Assembly: GCF_003626635.1 (NCBI RefSeq)
Contig: NZ_RAZT01000011.1
Coordinates: forward strand, 228,343 to 292,342
Origin: Micromonospora musae
GTDB lineage: Bacteria > Actinomycetota > Actinomycetes > Mycobacteriales > Micromonosporaceae
Length of the DNA: 64,000 nucleotides
Direction of reading: 5' to 3'
Positions 31,691-39,815 of this stretch are shown piece by piece (the stretch's first letter is position 1; the number at the start of each line of letters is the position of its first letter). The position numbers and the translations under genes are program-made. The notes under the pieces are model-generated. The model saw only the letters and a list, made by a program, of their open reading frames with translations. It had not been told where the DNA came from and made no database searches.

Positions 31691-32812
31691 TCAGGGCAGC
31701 CGCGCCTGCAGGGTCAGCACCCGGGTCACCTGGATCGGGTTGAAGTTGTCGTCGCTGATCAGGTGGATCTCGGCCTTCCCGTCGCCACGCCCACGATCGA
31801 CCGTCAGTGCCTCGTAGTTGTCGAGCAGCGGGTTGATCTGCGGCTCGGGGCTGGTGGCACCCAGCGTCGGGCAGTTGACCAGGTCCGCGACCAGCCGCTT
31901 GCCGATCACGTCCCGGCCGGGGGCGGCGGAGAGATTCCGGATCGAGGTGACGTCGCCGGCCCGGTCCGCGCCGGTCACCGCGTACAGCCGGACCGTGTTG
32001 CCGACGTTGGCGGTGAAGGCGGCTTCGAGCACCACGAACCGGCCGTCGCCGTACGGGGCGATCTCCGCGATCCGAAGTCCCTGGTCGACCTTGTACCCGA
32101 TCTGTCGGACCAGCCGGTAGTCGTGGTGCCGATCGGCCCGGTAGACGAGGATCCGCCGCCAGACCGCCTCGCCCGTCGGCGAGACGTCACCGCTGAGGGT
32201 GTCCTCCATGGCGGCGTAGACGTACTGACCGTCGGGGGAGATGCCGAGCCCCTCGAGGGTGCCGTTGTCGGTGGCCTCCCCTGCGGGGGAGACCCGGAAA
32301 CGTGCCGGCACCGGCAGCTCGCCGCGCTCAACCCCGTCACGTCCGAAGATCCGGATCGAGGGCTCGGACTCGGAGCTGACGAGGAACCGGCCGTCAGGCA
32401 GGACGGCGAGCCCTTCGGCGTCGAAGTTCGTGCCGTCGTACGGGGTGCCGTCCGCCTTGGTCAGCAGGGTTGACCCGGTGACGCGTGGGTGGCCGGGATC
32501 CCGGAAGAACCACAGCTGGGCAGGGAGCGTGCCGCTGCGGTCGACCACTGAGACGTAACCGTGACTGCGCTCGTCGTAGGTGATGGCGGACAGACCGCCG
32601 ACCTGCACACCCTTGACGGTGACCTTGTCCAGGGCGTCGCTGAACCCCACAGCTCTGGCTCCAGGAGCGCAGTTCGGGGCCGGCTTGCCGGAGGCGGATT
32701 CTGAAGCGGCCTGTGCCGCCGGTGCGGCGACGGACGCGCCGAGCAGCGCGACCAGCGCGGCCCCCAGCAGGGAACCAGGTCCGTGCGCGCGTCGCCTGAC
32801 AGATCGAGTCAT
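31691..32812 (-). CDS. Secreted phytase-like esterase-domain protein
   Basis: 373 residues from the ATG at 32812 (GGAGTT upstream). A signal peptide ends near APAAQAASE. The body is the phytase-like beta-propeller (PF13449 type): GGLSAITYDERSHGYVSVVDR, DAEGLAVLPDGRFLVSSESEPSIRIF, NGTLEGLGISPDGQYVYAAMED and NYEALTVDRGRGDGKAEIHLISDDNFN. Metal-binding Glu/Asp residues are kept. A secreted phosphoesterase or metal-binding propeller is likely; the substrate is unknown. Confidence 0.85.
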   Translation of the reverse strand: MTRSVRRRAHGPGSLLGAALVALLGASVAAPAAQAASESASGKPAPNCAPGARAVGFSDALDKVTVKGVQVGGLSAITYDERSHGYVSVVDRSGTLPAQLWFFRDPGHPRVTGSTLLTKADGTPYDGTNFDAEGLAVLPDGRFLVSSESEPSIRIFGRDGVERGELPVPARFRVSPAGEATDNGTLEGLGISPDGQYVYAAMEDTLSGDVSPTGEAVWRRILVYRADRHHDYRLVRQIGYKVDQGLRIAEIAPYGDGRFVVLEAAFTANVGNTVRLYAVTGADRAGDVTSIRNLSAAPGRDVIGKRLVADLVNCPTLGATSPEPQINPLLDNYEALTVDRGRGDGKAEIHLISDDNFNPIQVTRVLTLQARLP

Positions 32813-33121
32813 GCGGAGAACTCCATTCGCTGAATGCTCGGGTGGCACTTCGTAGCCACCACACTTCACCTTCCGATTCGGATGAAAGCCGTTGCGGAGA
32901 GCGATCAGGATTGCGTCAGATCGGGCTGGCGCCGAGTGGTGCGTCCGTCCCCTTCGGACGGGCGGCATCCGAGCAGCAGAAAAAAGCTAACGACTTCCGC
33001 ACAATTGAGCAACGTGACGGGCGTAATACGCCGACGCTCACCGATGAGGCTCGTCCGAGTCTTCGTGCTAATCGCGTCTCCGCCGACCGATGGCGGCTGA
33101 CCAGGTAATTTGCTCGAATGA

Positions 33122-33148
33122 TGAACCGGAACCGACTGGGGTACGTGT
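33122..33148 (+). promoter_or_regulatory. ECF-type promoter, copy 1 (toward the hemerythrin gene)
   Basis: TGAACC at 33122-33127, 16 bases, CGTGT at 33144-33148, followed by GCCG. The same two elements with 16-17 spacing occur seven more times to 55979. It points at the hemerythrin gene, 160 bases on. The 496-bp gap 32813-33308 holds no gene I can support. Confidence 0.55.
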
Positions 33149-33308
33149 GCCGATGCGGTGAACTCTCGGGTGTGTCGAACGAACCGGATTCGTCACGGGC
33201 GCTATTCCTGGGTGGCCCGGCGTGTGATGATGCCGCCCCGTGTAGTTCAGGCCACACCGAGGACGCTTTATTCAGCATATTGCCCTATAGCGAACTACTC
33301 TGGCTCGC

Positions 33309-33935
33309 ATGACCACGGCACAGGAGCCCCGCTCCGTCATCGAGACCCGGCTCACCCACGACATGCACCGCCAGGCGACGACCCTGCTGGCCGAGGCCGC
33401 AGCGCGCCGGGAAGCCGACGTCGCCCACCTCACCGAACTCCGCGACTTCCTGGTGGCGACGCTGCGCCACCACCACGAGAGCGAGGACCACGACCTCTGG
33501 CCGATGATCGAGGCCGTCTCGCCCGGCGCCTCCGAGCCCCTCAAGGCCCTCAGCGACGAGCACGACGCCCTCGACGCCGCCCTGGACGCGCTGGAGGAAA
33601 TGCCGGTGCCGACCGAGGGCGACCGGCGGGAGCTGGCCACCGCCGCGGCCGCCCTGCGGGACCTCGTCCACACGCACCTCTCGCACGAGGAGCCCCTGCT
33701 CTTCCCCGCCCTGCAGGAGCACGTGTCGCCCGAGACGTGGGAGGCCTTCGCGCTCAGGGTGATCACCACCACCCCGCCGGTCGGCGCCAGCCTGCTCGTC
33801 GGCTTCTTCGACGAGGTCGGCACGCCGGAAGAGGTCGCGCTCATCCTCTCCGCGCTGCCCGCACCCGCCCAGGCCGGCGTTCCCGCCATGCGCGCCCACT
33901 CCGCGGCGGTGATCGCGTCCCTGCGTAAGGCCTGA
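33309..33935 (+). CDS. Hemerythrin HHE-domain protein
   Basis: 208 residues. A four-helix HHE domain with metal ligands spread along the chain: LTHDMHRQATTLL, LRHHHESEDHDLWP, SDEHDALD and VHTHLSHEEPLLFPAL. These bind a di-iron centre for O2/NO sensing or storage. The C-terminal helices extend about 60 residues beyond the core. It may be part of the sigma-dependent group, given the upstream promoter. Confidence 0.9.
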   Translation: MTTAQEPRSVIETRLTHDMHRQATTLLAEAAARREADVAHLTELRDFLVATLRHHHESEDHDLWPMIEAVSPGASEPLKALSDEHDALDAALDALEEMPVPTEGDRRELATAAAALRDLVHTHLSHEEPLLFPALQEHVSPETWEAFALRVITTTPPVGASLLVGFFDEVGTPEEVALILSALPAPAQAGVPAMRAHSAAVIASLRKA

Positions 33936-33951
33936 CCCTCCGGACGACGGC

Positions 33952-33992
33952 GACTGGGCGCGTTCGAGCGCCGCCGGCGCACGCGCCCAGTC
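33952..33992. terminator. Terminator hairpin after the hemerythrin gene
   Basis: GACTGGGCGCGT pairs exactly with ACGCGCCCAGTC (12 bp), with an inner GCGCC / GGCGC stem in the loop. It lies between convergent genes. Confidence 0.75.
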
Positions 33993-34024
33993 GGTCCGCG
34001 CTTAGACCGGCCGGACGCCGGGTT

Positions 34025-34399
34025 TCAGAGGTACAGGCAGAAGGGGTGACCGGCGGGGTCGAAGTGCACCCGAACATGCTCCTGCGGTTGGAAGTCCGCC
34101 CGGGTGGCACCTGCGGCGAGCGCGTGGGCCGAGGCAGCCTCGAGGTCCTCGACCCTGATGTCGAGGTGCGCCATCATCTGCGGCCGGCCGGGATCGGCCG
34201 GCCAGACCGGCCGGACGTACGCCGGCTCACTCTGGAAGGCCAGCCCGGCCCCACCCCCGGGCGCGCGCAGGGTCACCCAGTCGGGCTCGTCCTCGTCCCG
34301 CGACCAACCGAGCAGACGCTCGTAGAACGCGGCGAGCTCCTGGGCATCGGGAGAGTCCAGCACCGTGCTGGTCAGGACCAGTCGAGGTCGATCCGTCAT
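34025..34399 (-). CDS. VOC-family (glyoxalase/dioxygenase-like) protein
   Basis: 124 residues. Two beta-alpha-beta-beta-beta units: LTSTVLDSPDAQELAAFYERLLGW, then MMAHLDIRVEDLEAASAHALAAGA and VHFDPAGHPFCLYL. His/Glu-type metal sites may be kept (His in AHLDI). Typical small VOC protein (glyoxalase, bleomycin-resistance or dioxygenase type). Substrate not predictable. Confidence 0.9.
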   Translation of the reverse strand: MTDRPRLVLTSTVLDSPDAQELAAFYERLLGWSRDEDEPDWVTLRAPGGGAGLAFQSEPAYVRPVWPADPGRPQMMAHLDIRVEDLEAASAHALAAGATRADFQPQEHVRVHFDPAGHPFCLYL

Positions 34400-34468
34400 C
34401 CCGCTGTCGTACCCGGACGGTCCCCGGCCACTCCCATGCCGGGACCACCGCGGCCGAACCGACAGTCG

Positions 34469-35002
34469 TCAGCTCGGCTCGCGCCGCCAGAACTGCCGTG
34501 GTGCGTACCCGTCCCGGCGCAGCCAGTGTTCCGTGTAGACGATGCGCTCCGCGTCGACCACCACGAGTGGGTCCGTCGGCGGCTCGTCGAGGGCCCGGGA
34601 GCGTTCGACGTGATCGGACTGCCAACGCACGGCCGGCCAGTACCGCTCCCGCTCGGGGTCGCCGGCCGCCAGCACCCGGGCGCGGCCGAAGAGCTGGGCT
34701 CCCCGGCTGCTCGCTTGGCCGACGAGCGGCGCGAAGACGCCGACCGAGATTCGTGGGTCCGCGGCGATGTTCCGCATCTTCGGGGACGCGGCGGCGGCGG
34801 TGAACATCAGCGCGAAGTCGAGGTGGAAGTAGCGCACCGGCGTCGCCAGCGGGCCGTCCGGCCCGGAGGTGGCGAGGACGCACATGTTCTGCGCCGACAG
34901 CAGGTTGAGGATGCGCTCCTCGAGGCGGTGCCGGTCGAGCCGTCGGGTGGGCGACGGGCCGGCCAGCCAGGGGTTGGTCACGGGCATGGCTGATCTTGTC
35001 AT
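34469..35002 (-). CDS. Pyridoxamine-5'-phosphate-oxidase-fold flavin protein
   Basis: 177 residues from the ATG at 35002; an ATG 15 bases further in is the alternative. The FMN-binding split barrel shows as ERILNLLSAQNMCVLATSGPDGPLATPVRYFHLDF, then SPKMRNIAADPRISVGVFAPL and GAQLFGRARVL. This class of F420/FMN-binding proteins is abundant in actinomycetes. Function beyond the fold is unknown. Confidence 0.82.
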   Translation of the reverse strand: MTRSAMPVTNPWLAGPSPTRRLDRHRLEERILNLLSAQNMCVLATSGPDGPLATPVRYFHLDFALMFTAAAASPKMRNIAADPRISVGVFAPLVGQASSRGAQLFGRARVLAAGDPERERYWPAVRWQSDHVERSRALDEPPTDPLVVVDAERIVYTEHWLRRDGYAPRQFWRREPS

Positions 35003-35030
35003 GCGTGACGACGGGTGATCAGAAGTGGGC

Positions 35031-35057
35031 TGAACCGTTTCCCGGTGGGCTCCGTGT
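35031..35057 (+). promoter_or_regulatory. ECF-type promoter, copy 2 (Lipoprotein_15 gene)
   Basis: TGAACC at 35031-35036, 16 bases, CGTGT at 35053-35057, then GGATGCCG. It lies 56 bases before the lipoprotein start. Matches the common motif set. Confidence 0.75.
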
Positions 35058-35113
35058 GGATGCCGAACGGCCTCCGGAACGCGCTGGAGCCGGCTAGAAC
35101 CTGGAGATTCCAC

Positions 35114-36058
35114 ATGATGCGCAAGCACCTGGTGCCCCTCGTCGCCGTGCTGGCGGCCGGCCTGGCGGCGCTGACCGCGTGCAGCTCGACCCCGGAGGCG
35201 CCGGCGCCGGCCCAGGCCTCGGCTCCGGCCAGCAGCCAAGCCGCTCCGCCGGCCGACGGCGCGGGCGCCGGTGACCTCTCGCTGCTCCCGGGCACCGCGA
35301 AGTCCAACAACTCCGCGCCGGGCATGGGCGACTGGGCCGTGCCGAACGGCGGCGTCGCGGGCGGCGAGACCCTGCGGAACGCGCAGAAGTGGGTCCAGCT
35401 CACCGCGAGCAAGGCCGGCGACCTCGACCCGGTGGTGGTGAACGGCTCCGGGCTGACGCTCTACCGGTTCGACAAGGACAGCAACAACCCGCCCGCCTCG
35501 AACTGCGAGGGCGAGTGCGCGCAGACCTGGCCGCCGGTGACCGTCGCGCCGGGCGGCAAGATCTTCATCGCCGGGATCAAGAAGTCGGCCGTCGGCACGG
35601 TCCGGCGCTCCGACGGCACCCGGCAGGTCACCATCAACGGCTGGCCGGTCTACCGGTTCGCCAAGGACACCAAGCGCGGTGACACCCTCGGCCAGGGCGT
35701 CGGTGGCACCTGGTTCGGCGTGACCCCGACCGGCGGCAAGGCCGGCATCGACAACGGTGGTAACGACGGTGGTCAGGGCACTCCGGACAACGGTGGGGCG
35801 ACCGCTCCGCCCGCCACCAGCGCCGTCCTCTTCGACGACGCCAACTTCAGCGACAGCGGCGCCTCCCAGGGTGTCGCCGGCCCCGGCTGCCAGAACGTGC
35901 CCCGTCCCCGCGTGGCCTCCTCCATCGCGACCAACGGCTCGCTGAAGATCTGGACCGGCCCGGACTGCACCGGCAAGTCCCAGATCATCAACGGTGACGT
36001 CACCAACCTGGCGGCCCTCAAGTTCGACGACGCCGTCGCCTCGATCCGCTTCAGCTGA
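35114..36058 (+). CDS. Lipoprotein with PF03640 (Lipoprotein_15) repeats and a C-terminal crystallin-like domain
   Basis: 314 residues; GGAG lies 7 bases before the ATG. Lipobox LTAC gives Cys23. A Pro/Ala-rich linker is followed by two PF03640 repeats: GLTLYRFDKDSNNPP...CAQTWPPV and a second ending TINGWPVYRFAKDTKRGD. The C-terminal about 90 residues (VLFDDANFSDSGASQGVAG ... SLKIWTGPDCTGKSQII) resemble beta/gamma-crystallin-like or peptidase-inhibitor modules. The repeat family is secreted and of unknown role, sometimes linked to metal or redox. The gene has an ECF-type promoter. Confidence 0.85.
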   Translation: MMRKHLVPLVAVLAAGLAALTACSSTPEAPAPAQASAPASSQAAPPADGAGAGDLSLLPGTAKSNNSAPGMGDWAVPNGGVAGGETLRNAQKWVQLTASKAGDLDPVVVNGSGLTLYRFDKDSNNPPASNCEGECAQTWPPVTVAPGGKIFIAGIKKSAVGTVRRSDGTRQVTINGWPVYRFAKDTKRGDTLGQGVGGTWFGVTPTGGKAGIDNGGNDGGQGTPDNGGATAPPATSAVLFDDANFSDSGASQGVAGPGCQNVPRPRVASSIATNGSLKIWTGPDCTGKSQIINGDVTNLAALKFDDAVASIRFS

Positions 36059-36076
36059 TCGTCCGACCACACACAG

Positions 36077-36121
36077 CGGGTGTGCCGGTCCGGCTCTTCG
36101 CCGGGCCGGCACACCCGTTTT
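36077..36121 (+). terminator. Intrinsic terminator
   Basis: CGGGTGTGCCGG pairs with CCGGCACACCCG (12 bp), followed by TTTT: a rare textbook rho-independent form in this window. 18 bases after the lipoprotein stop. Confidence 0.9.
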
Positions 36122-36221
36122 CGTACCCGCGCCGCGCCGGTGGCCTCCCGACGCGCTCCCGGCCGGCCTCCCCCGACAGCGGTGCCACGGCGGCGCCGCG
36201 ACATCAAGAAGGTGCTGGAAG

Positions 36222-37676
36222 ATGACGCATCGCAACGTACGGGCGGTGAGTAGAAGGCGGGCGCTCGCACTCGGCGGGGTGACCCTCGGGATGGCGGCCC
36301 TGCTCGCCGGCTGCACCCGGACCGTGGACGGTACCGGCGCGGCCGAGCGGTGGAGCGCCACCAAGGTCGCCGGTCTGGAGATCACCACAGGTGAGAGCGG
36401 GCCCCGGCCCGGGGTGCCCGACACCCGCCTGACCGCCGAGGGGAGCGACGGCGGCGAGCTGGATCGGCTCGCCCGCAACGCCGTCGACGACCTGCAGAAG
36501 TACTGGGGGGAGCAGCTGCCCGCCGCCTTCGACCGCGGCTTCGACCCCGTCAGTCGGCTCATCTCGTACGACTCGACGGGCCCGGCCGTCACCGTCTGCA
36601 ACAGCAGCACGGCCGGTGCGGTGAACGCGTTCTACTGCTCGCTCGACGACTCGGTCGCCTGGGACCGGGGGCAGTTGCTTCCCACCCTCGACGACTCGTT
36701 CGGGCCGATGGCGGTGGTGGCCGTCCTCGCACACGAGCTGGGGCACGCCGTGCAGTTCCGGCTCGGCTCGGCCGGCGGGCGGACCAGCTCCATCGTCAAG
36801 GAGCAGCAGGCCGACTGCTACGCGGGGAACTTCTTCCGGTGGGTGGCGGAGGGCAACTCCCCACACTTCCGGCTCTCCACCGGGCCCGGCCTCAACCAGA
36901 TCCTCGCCACGCTCTTCTTCATCCGCGACGGCGTTGAAACGGGATTCGACGCCGAGGGGGCGCACGGCAACGCGTTCGACCGGGTCTCGGCGTTCCAGTT
37001 CGGCTTCGGCGACGGCCCCGAGCGGTGCGCCCGCATCGACGAGGCGGAGGTGCGGCGGCGGATCACCCAGCCGGCCAGCGGCCAGGCGTCGCCCGCCGGC
37101 GAGACGGCCGGGAACCTGCCGGTGGACGACCAGGACTCGCTGCTCGCCCTGCAGGAGACGCTGCGGGCCGCCTTCGGTCGACCGGGTGCCCAGTGGCCGG
37201 CGATCAGCCGCTCCGGGGGGCCGTGCCCCGGTGCGACCGCGACGACGCCCGCCTCGTACTGCCCGGCCACCAACACCGTCGGGCTGGACCTGGGCGAGCT
37301 GGGTCGCCTCGGTACCGCCCCGGAGCAGGGTGAGGGTGGTCTGGGGGACTTCGCCGCCTTCGCCGAGGTCGCCTCCCGGTACGCGCTGGCGAGGCAGCAG
37401 GCGGAGGGCTATCCGCTCACCGGGCTGGCCACGGCGCAGCGTACGGCCTGCATGACCGGGGTCTGGGCGGCGACGATCGTGGTGGGCCGGGGCGCGGTCC
37501 TGCAGCTGTCCCCGGGCGACCTGGACGAGGCGGTGGCCGAGATGCTCGCCCCCCGGAGCCTGATTGCCGCGGACGCCAACGGCGCCGGCATCCCGTCCGG
37601 CTTCGCCCGGGTCGAGGCGTTCCGCGACGGCTTCACCGCCGGGGCGATCGTGCCCTGTCTGGAGAAGTACCGGTAG
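36222..37676 (+). CDS. Lipoprotein neutral zinc metallopeptidase (PF04228-type)
   Basis: 484 residues from the ATG at 36222. A twin-Arg-rich signal (RRRALALGGVTLG) runs to lipobox LAGC (Cys31). The body has the zinc motif VLAHELGHAVQF, with KEQQADCYAGNFFRWV holding the third ligand region, then Cys-rich C-terminal parts. Putative neutral zinc peptidases of this family are membrane- or wall-attached; the substrate is unknown. No sigma-type promoter is seen at its start. A strong terminator follows. Confidence 0.87.
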   Translation: MTHRNVRAVSRRRALALGGVTLGMAALLAGCTRTVDGTGAAERWSATKVAGLEITTGESGPRPGVPDTRLTAEGSDGGELDRLARNAVDDLQKYWGEQLPAAFDRGFDPVSRLISYDSTGPAVTVCNSSTAGAVNAFYCSLDDSVAWDRGQLLPTLDDSFGPMAVVAVLAHELGHAVQFRLGSAGGRTSSIVKEQQADCYAGNFFRWVAEGNSPHFRLSTGPGLNQILATLFFIRDGVETGFDAEGAHGNAFDRVSAFQFGFGDGPERCARIDEAEVRRRITQPASGQASPAGETAGNLPVDDQDSLLALQETLRAAFGRPGAQWPAISRSGGPCPGATATTPASYCPATNTVGLDLGELGRLGTAPEQGEGGLGDFAAFAEVASRYALARQQAEGYPLTGLATAQRTACMTGVWAATIVVGRGAVLQLSPGDLDEAVAEMLAPRSLIAADANGAGIPSGFARVEAFRDGFTAGAIVPCLEKYR

Positions 37677-37708
37677 GGCGGCTTCCGCGGTCGTCAGCAG
37701 AACCACGA

Positions 37709-37746
37709 GGGCCCGCCCCGGCCGAGTCATCGGCCGGGGCGGGCCC
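37709..37746. terminator. Terminator hairpin, 17-bp stem
   Basis: GGGCCCGCCCCGGCCGA / TCGGCCGGGGCGGGCCC with a 4-nt loop, between the convergent peptidase and anti-sigma genes. Confidence 0.85.
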
Positions 37747-37752
37747 TTCGGG

Positions 37753-38478
37753 TCACAGCTTCACGCCGACGTAGGGTTTGCCCTCGACCGTCTCCACCCG
37801 GATGCTGTCGACCTGTTCCGGGTCGATCAGGGCGCTGCCGTCGAGCGTGGTGCCGTCGGCCTGGCCCTTCTCGGACACCAGCCAACTGCCGGCCAGCACG
37901 GTGCTGCCGTCCTTGCCGACCACCAGGAGGCGGCAGCGCTCTCCCCGGGGGATCCCGGTGATCGCGGCGTTGATCCGCACCCAACCGGGTGCCGGGGTCA
38001 TGGCCACGGTCAGCCGGGCGCCGGTCTGCGGGTCGGACGCGCTGACGTTCCGGACTCCCGGACCGGCGGCGGTCACCGAGGCGGACGGCCCGGGCTGGGC
38101 CTCGATCTGCGGAGCGTCGGCGGTCGTGCGGCCGAGGACGACGCCGCCCGAGACGGCGGCGGCGATGACCACCGCCGCGGCGGCGCTGAAGATCACGCCC
38201 CGGCGCTGACGCCGGCCGGACGACTCGCTCCGCACCTGCCGCAGGGTGCGCTGCAGCAGCAGGTCCCCGCCCTCCGGCGGGCCGTCGAGCAGCATCGCGT
38301 CCGGCACCGCTTGGAGCGCCATCGTCCATTCCTGCAGCGACTCGACCTCTGTCCGGCACTCCGCGCAGCCCGCCAGGTGTTCCTCTACCTGCCGGACCTG
38401 CTCCTCGTCGAGCGCGCCCATCAGATAGCCGCCAATGTCCACGTGGTCACTGGTCGGCATCGAGCTGTCGGATTTCAT
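37753..38478 (-). CDS. Zinc-finger (ZAS-type) anti-sigma factor, RskA/RslA-like
   Basis: 241 residues. The N-terminal cytosolic domain holds the zinc motif H-x3-C-x2-C (HLAGCAECR), which binds the sigma factor; a single membrane helix (GVIFSAAAAVVIAAAVSGGVVLG) leads to an outer RskA-like domain ending GKPYVGVKL. Oxidation or loss of zinc usually releases the sigma factor. The start codon overlaps the sigma stop by 4 bases, so they are coupled. Confidence 0.92.
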   Translation of the reverse strand: MKSDSSMPTSDHVDIGGYLMGALDEEQVRQVEEHLAGCAECRTEVESLQEWTMALQAVPDAMLLDGPPEGGDLLLQRTLRQVRSESSGRRQRRGVIFSAAAAVVIAAAVSGGVVLGRTTADAPQIEAQPGPSASVTAAGPGVRNVSASDPQTGARLTVAMTPAPGWVRINAAITGIPRGERCRLLVVGKDGSTVLAGSWLVSEKGQADGTTLDGSALIDPEQVDSIRVETVEGKPYVGVKL

Positions 38479-39023
38479 GAGGCAGACCGTTCCACCCCGG
38501 CTGGGCGTCCCGCGATGTCGCGGAGCGCCCGGAGTGCGTAGTAGGAGCGTGACTTGACCGTGCCCGGCGGGATACCCAGCGCCTTCGCGGCTTCCGCGAC
38601 TGTACTCCCGAGTAGGTATACCTGTTCAAGCACCTCGCGGTGCTCGCGAGAGAGATGGTTGAGAGCGTCCATCACGACCATCGAATTGACCACCTGATCG
38701 GCGTGGTCGCGCTCGACAGCGACGTCTGTCGGACTCTCCGGAACCTCGGCCGGTCGCGCCTTCCGGGCACGTACCGTGTCAGTGACGATGTTGCGTACCA
38801 CGGTAAGCAGCCACCCCCGAACCGAACCCTTGCCGTTGACCAGACTGTCCGGGTGACGCCAGGCCCGCACGAGGGCTTCCTGGACGACGTCCTCCGCGGC
38901 GGCGCGGTCGCGGGTCAGCTGCGTCGCATAAGCGAGCATCGCGCGGCCGTGCTCCTCGTAGAGGGATCGGACCAAGGCCTCGTCTGCTACTGCCTGCTGA
39001 CGAACGGGCCTCAACCCCGCCAT
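38475..39023 (-). CDS. ECF RNA polymerase sigma factor, SigL/SigK-like
   Basis: 182 residues from the ATG at 39023, with AAGGG 8 bases before it (a GTG 9 bases upstream is also open). Region 2 is LVRSLYEEHGRAMLAYATQLTRDRAAAEDVVQEALVRAWRHPD, with the -10 recognition helix; region 4 is LSREHREVLEQVYLLGSTVAEAAKALGIPPGTVKSRSYYALRALRD, which reads the -35. No extra domains. It is followed by its anti-sigma. The nearby TGAACC-N16-CGTGT promoters match, as I recall it, the consensus of mycobacterial SigL, so it is the leading candidate for their sigma factor. Its own upstream region lacks that motif. Confidence 0.93.
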   Translation of the reverse strand: MAGLRPVRQQAVADEALVRSLYEEHGRAMLAYATQLTRDRAAAEDVVQEALVRAWRHPDSLVNGKGSVRGWLLTVVRNIVTDTVRARKARPAEVPESPTDVAVERDHADQVVNSMVVMDALNHLSREHREVLEQVYLLGSTVAEAAKALGIPPGTVKSRSYYALRALRDIAGRPAGVERSAS

Positions 39024-39157
39024 ACGTACCACCCTTTATTGGCCTCACGACGCCGGTCCCCACCGGTGCCCACAGGCCACCAGGATGCCTGCTGCGTTCC
39101 CGTTTACTGGAGATCGCGGGCGAATGTGTATTTCTGCTCACGTCGTTGCGCCGTCAA

Positions 39158-39772
39158 CTATTGCCCGGCCGGCGCGGCGGCCTTGTTGCCGTCCGGGCCC
39201 ACCACGAACCAGAGCCCGTCGACGCCCTGCCCGGAGACCCGGCCCGGCACCTTGTCCTCCGCGTAGCGGTAGACCGGCCAGCCGCCCACGGTCACCTGCT
39301 GGGTGCCGTCCGGGCGGGCCGTCGCGCCGAGTCCGGCGGGATCGAGGTTCTCGAACTTGATCTTCTCGCTGACCAGTACCGGAAGCCACTGCAGGAGGCA
39401 GCCCTCGGTGCAGTTCGACCGGGACGGCGAGGAGTCGTCCTTGTCGAACCGGTAAAGGGTGAAGCCCTGTCCGTCGAGGATCACCGGACCGAGCTCCGGG
39501 TTCTCGCCGAGCTGTACCGACGCCGGCCAGTAGCCGCCGTCGCGGCTGCGTTTGCCCAGATCGTCCTGCGGACCGGCTCCGGCCGGCTGCTGCGCGGCAC
39601 CGGAGTCCGGCTGGGACGCGCTGCTGCCGGAGTCCGGCCGGGACGTGCTGTTGCCGGAGTCCGGCTGGGGCAGGGCGACCGGGTCGGTCACCGTGGTGGT
39701 GCACCCGGTCGCGAGCAGCGCCACGGAGAGCGTCACCGAGCCGAGCAGCGTACGGGGGATGCGAGCTTTCAT
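39158..39772 (-). CDS. Lipoprotein with PF03640 repeats and PDSG tandem linker
   Basis: 204 residues from the ATG at 39772. Lipobox LATGC (Cys24). A linker of three near-identical units (PDSGNSTSR, PDSGSSASQ, PDSGAAQQ) leads to two PF03640 repeats (GFTLYRFDKDDSSPS...CLLQW; VGGWPVYRYAEDKVPG). It is a paralogue of 35114-36058 and 56036-56737. The region before it shows no good copy of the common sigma promoter. Confidence 0.82.
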   Translation of the reverse strand: MKARIPRTLLGSVTLSVALLATGCTTTVTDPVALPQPDSGNSTSRPDSGSSASQPDSGAAQQPAGAGPQDDLGKRSRDGGYWPASVQLGENPELGPVILDGQGFTLYRFDKDDSSPSRSNCTEGCLLQWLPVLVSEKIKFENLDPAGLGATARPDGTQQVTVGGWPVYRYAEDKVPGRVSGQGVDGLWFVVGPDGNKAAAPAGQ

Positions 39773-39815
39773 CGCCACACCAATCGATCGACGGGTTCGG
39801 ACAGGAGCGGGCCGG

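Noticed and set aside
33118..33312. 64-codon ORF upstream of the hemerythrin gene
   Set aside because: It overlaps the proposed promoter, has no ribosome-binding site and no recognisable content; I treat the region as 5' untranslated.
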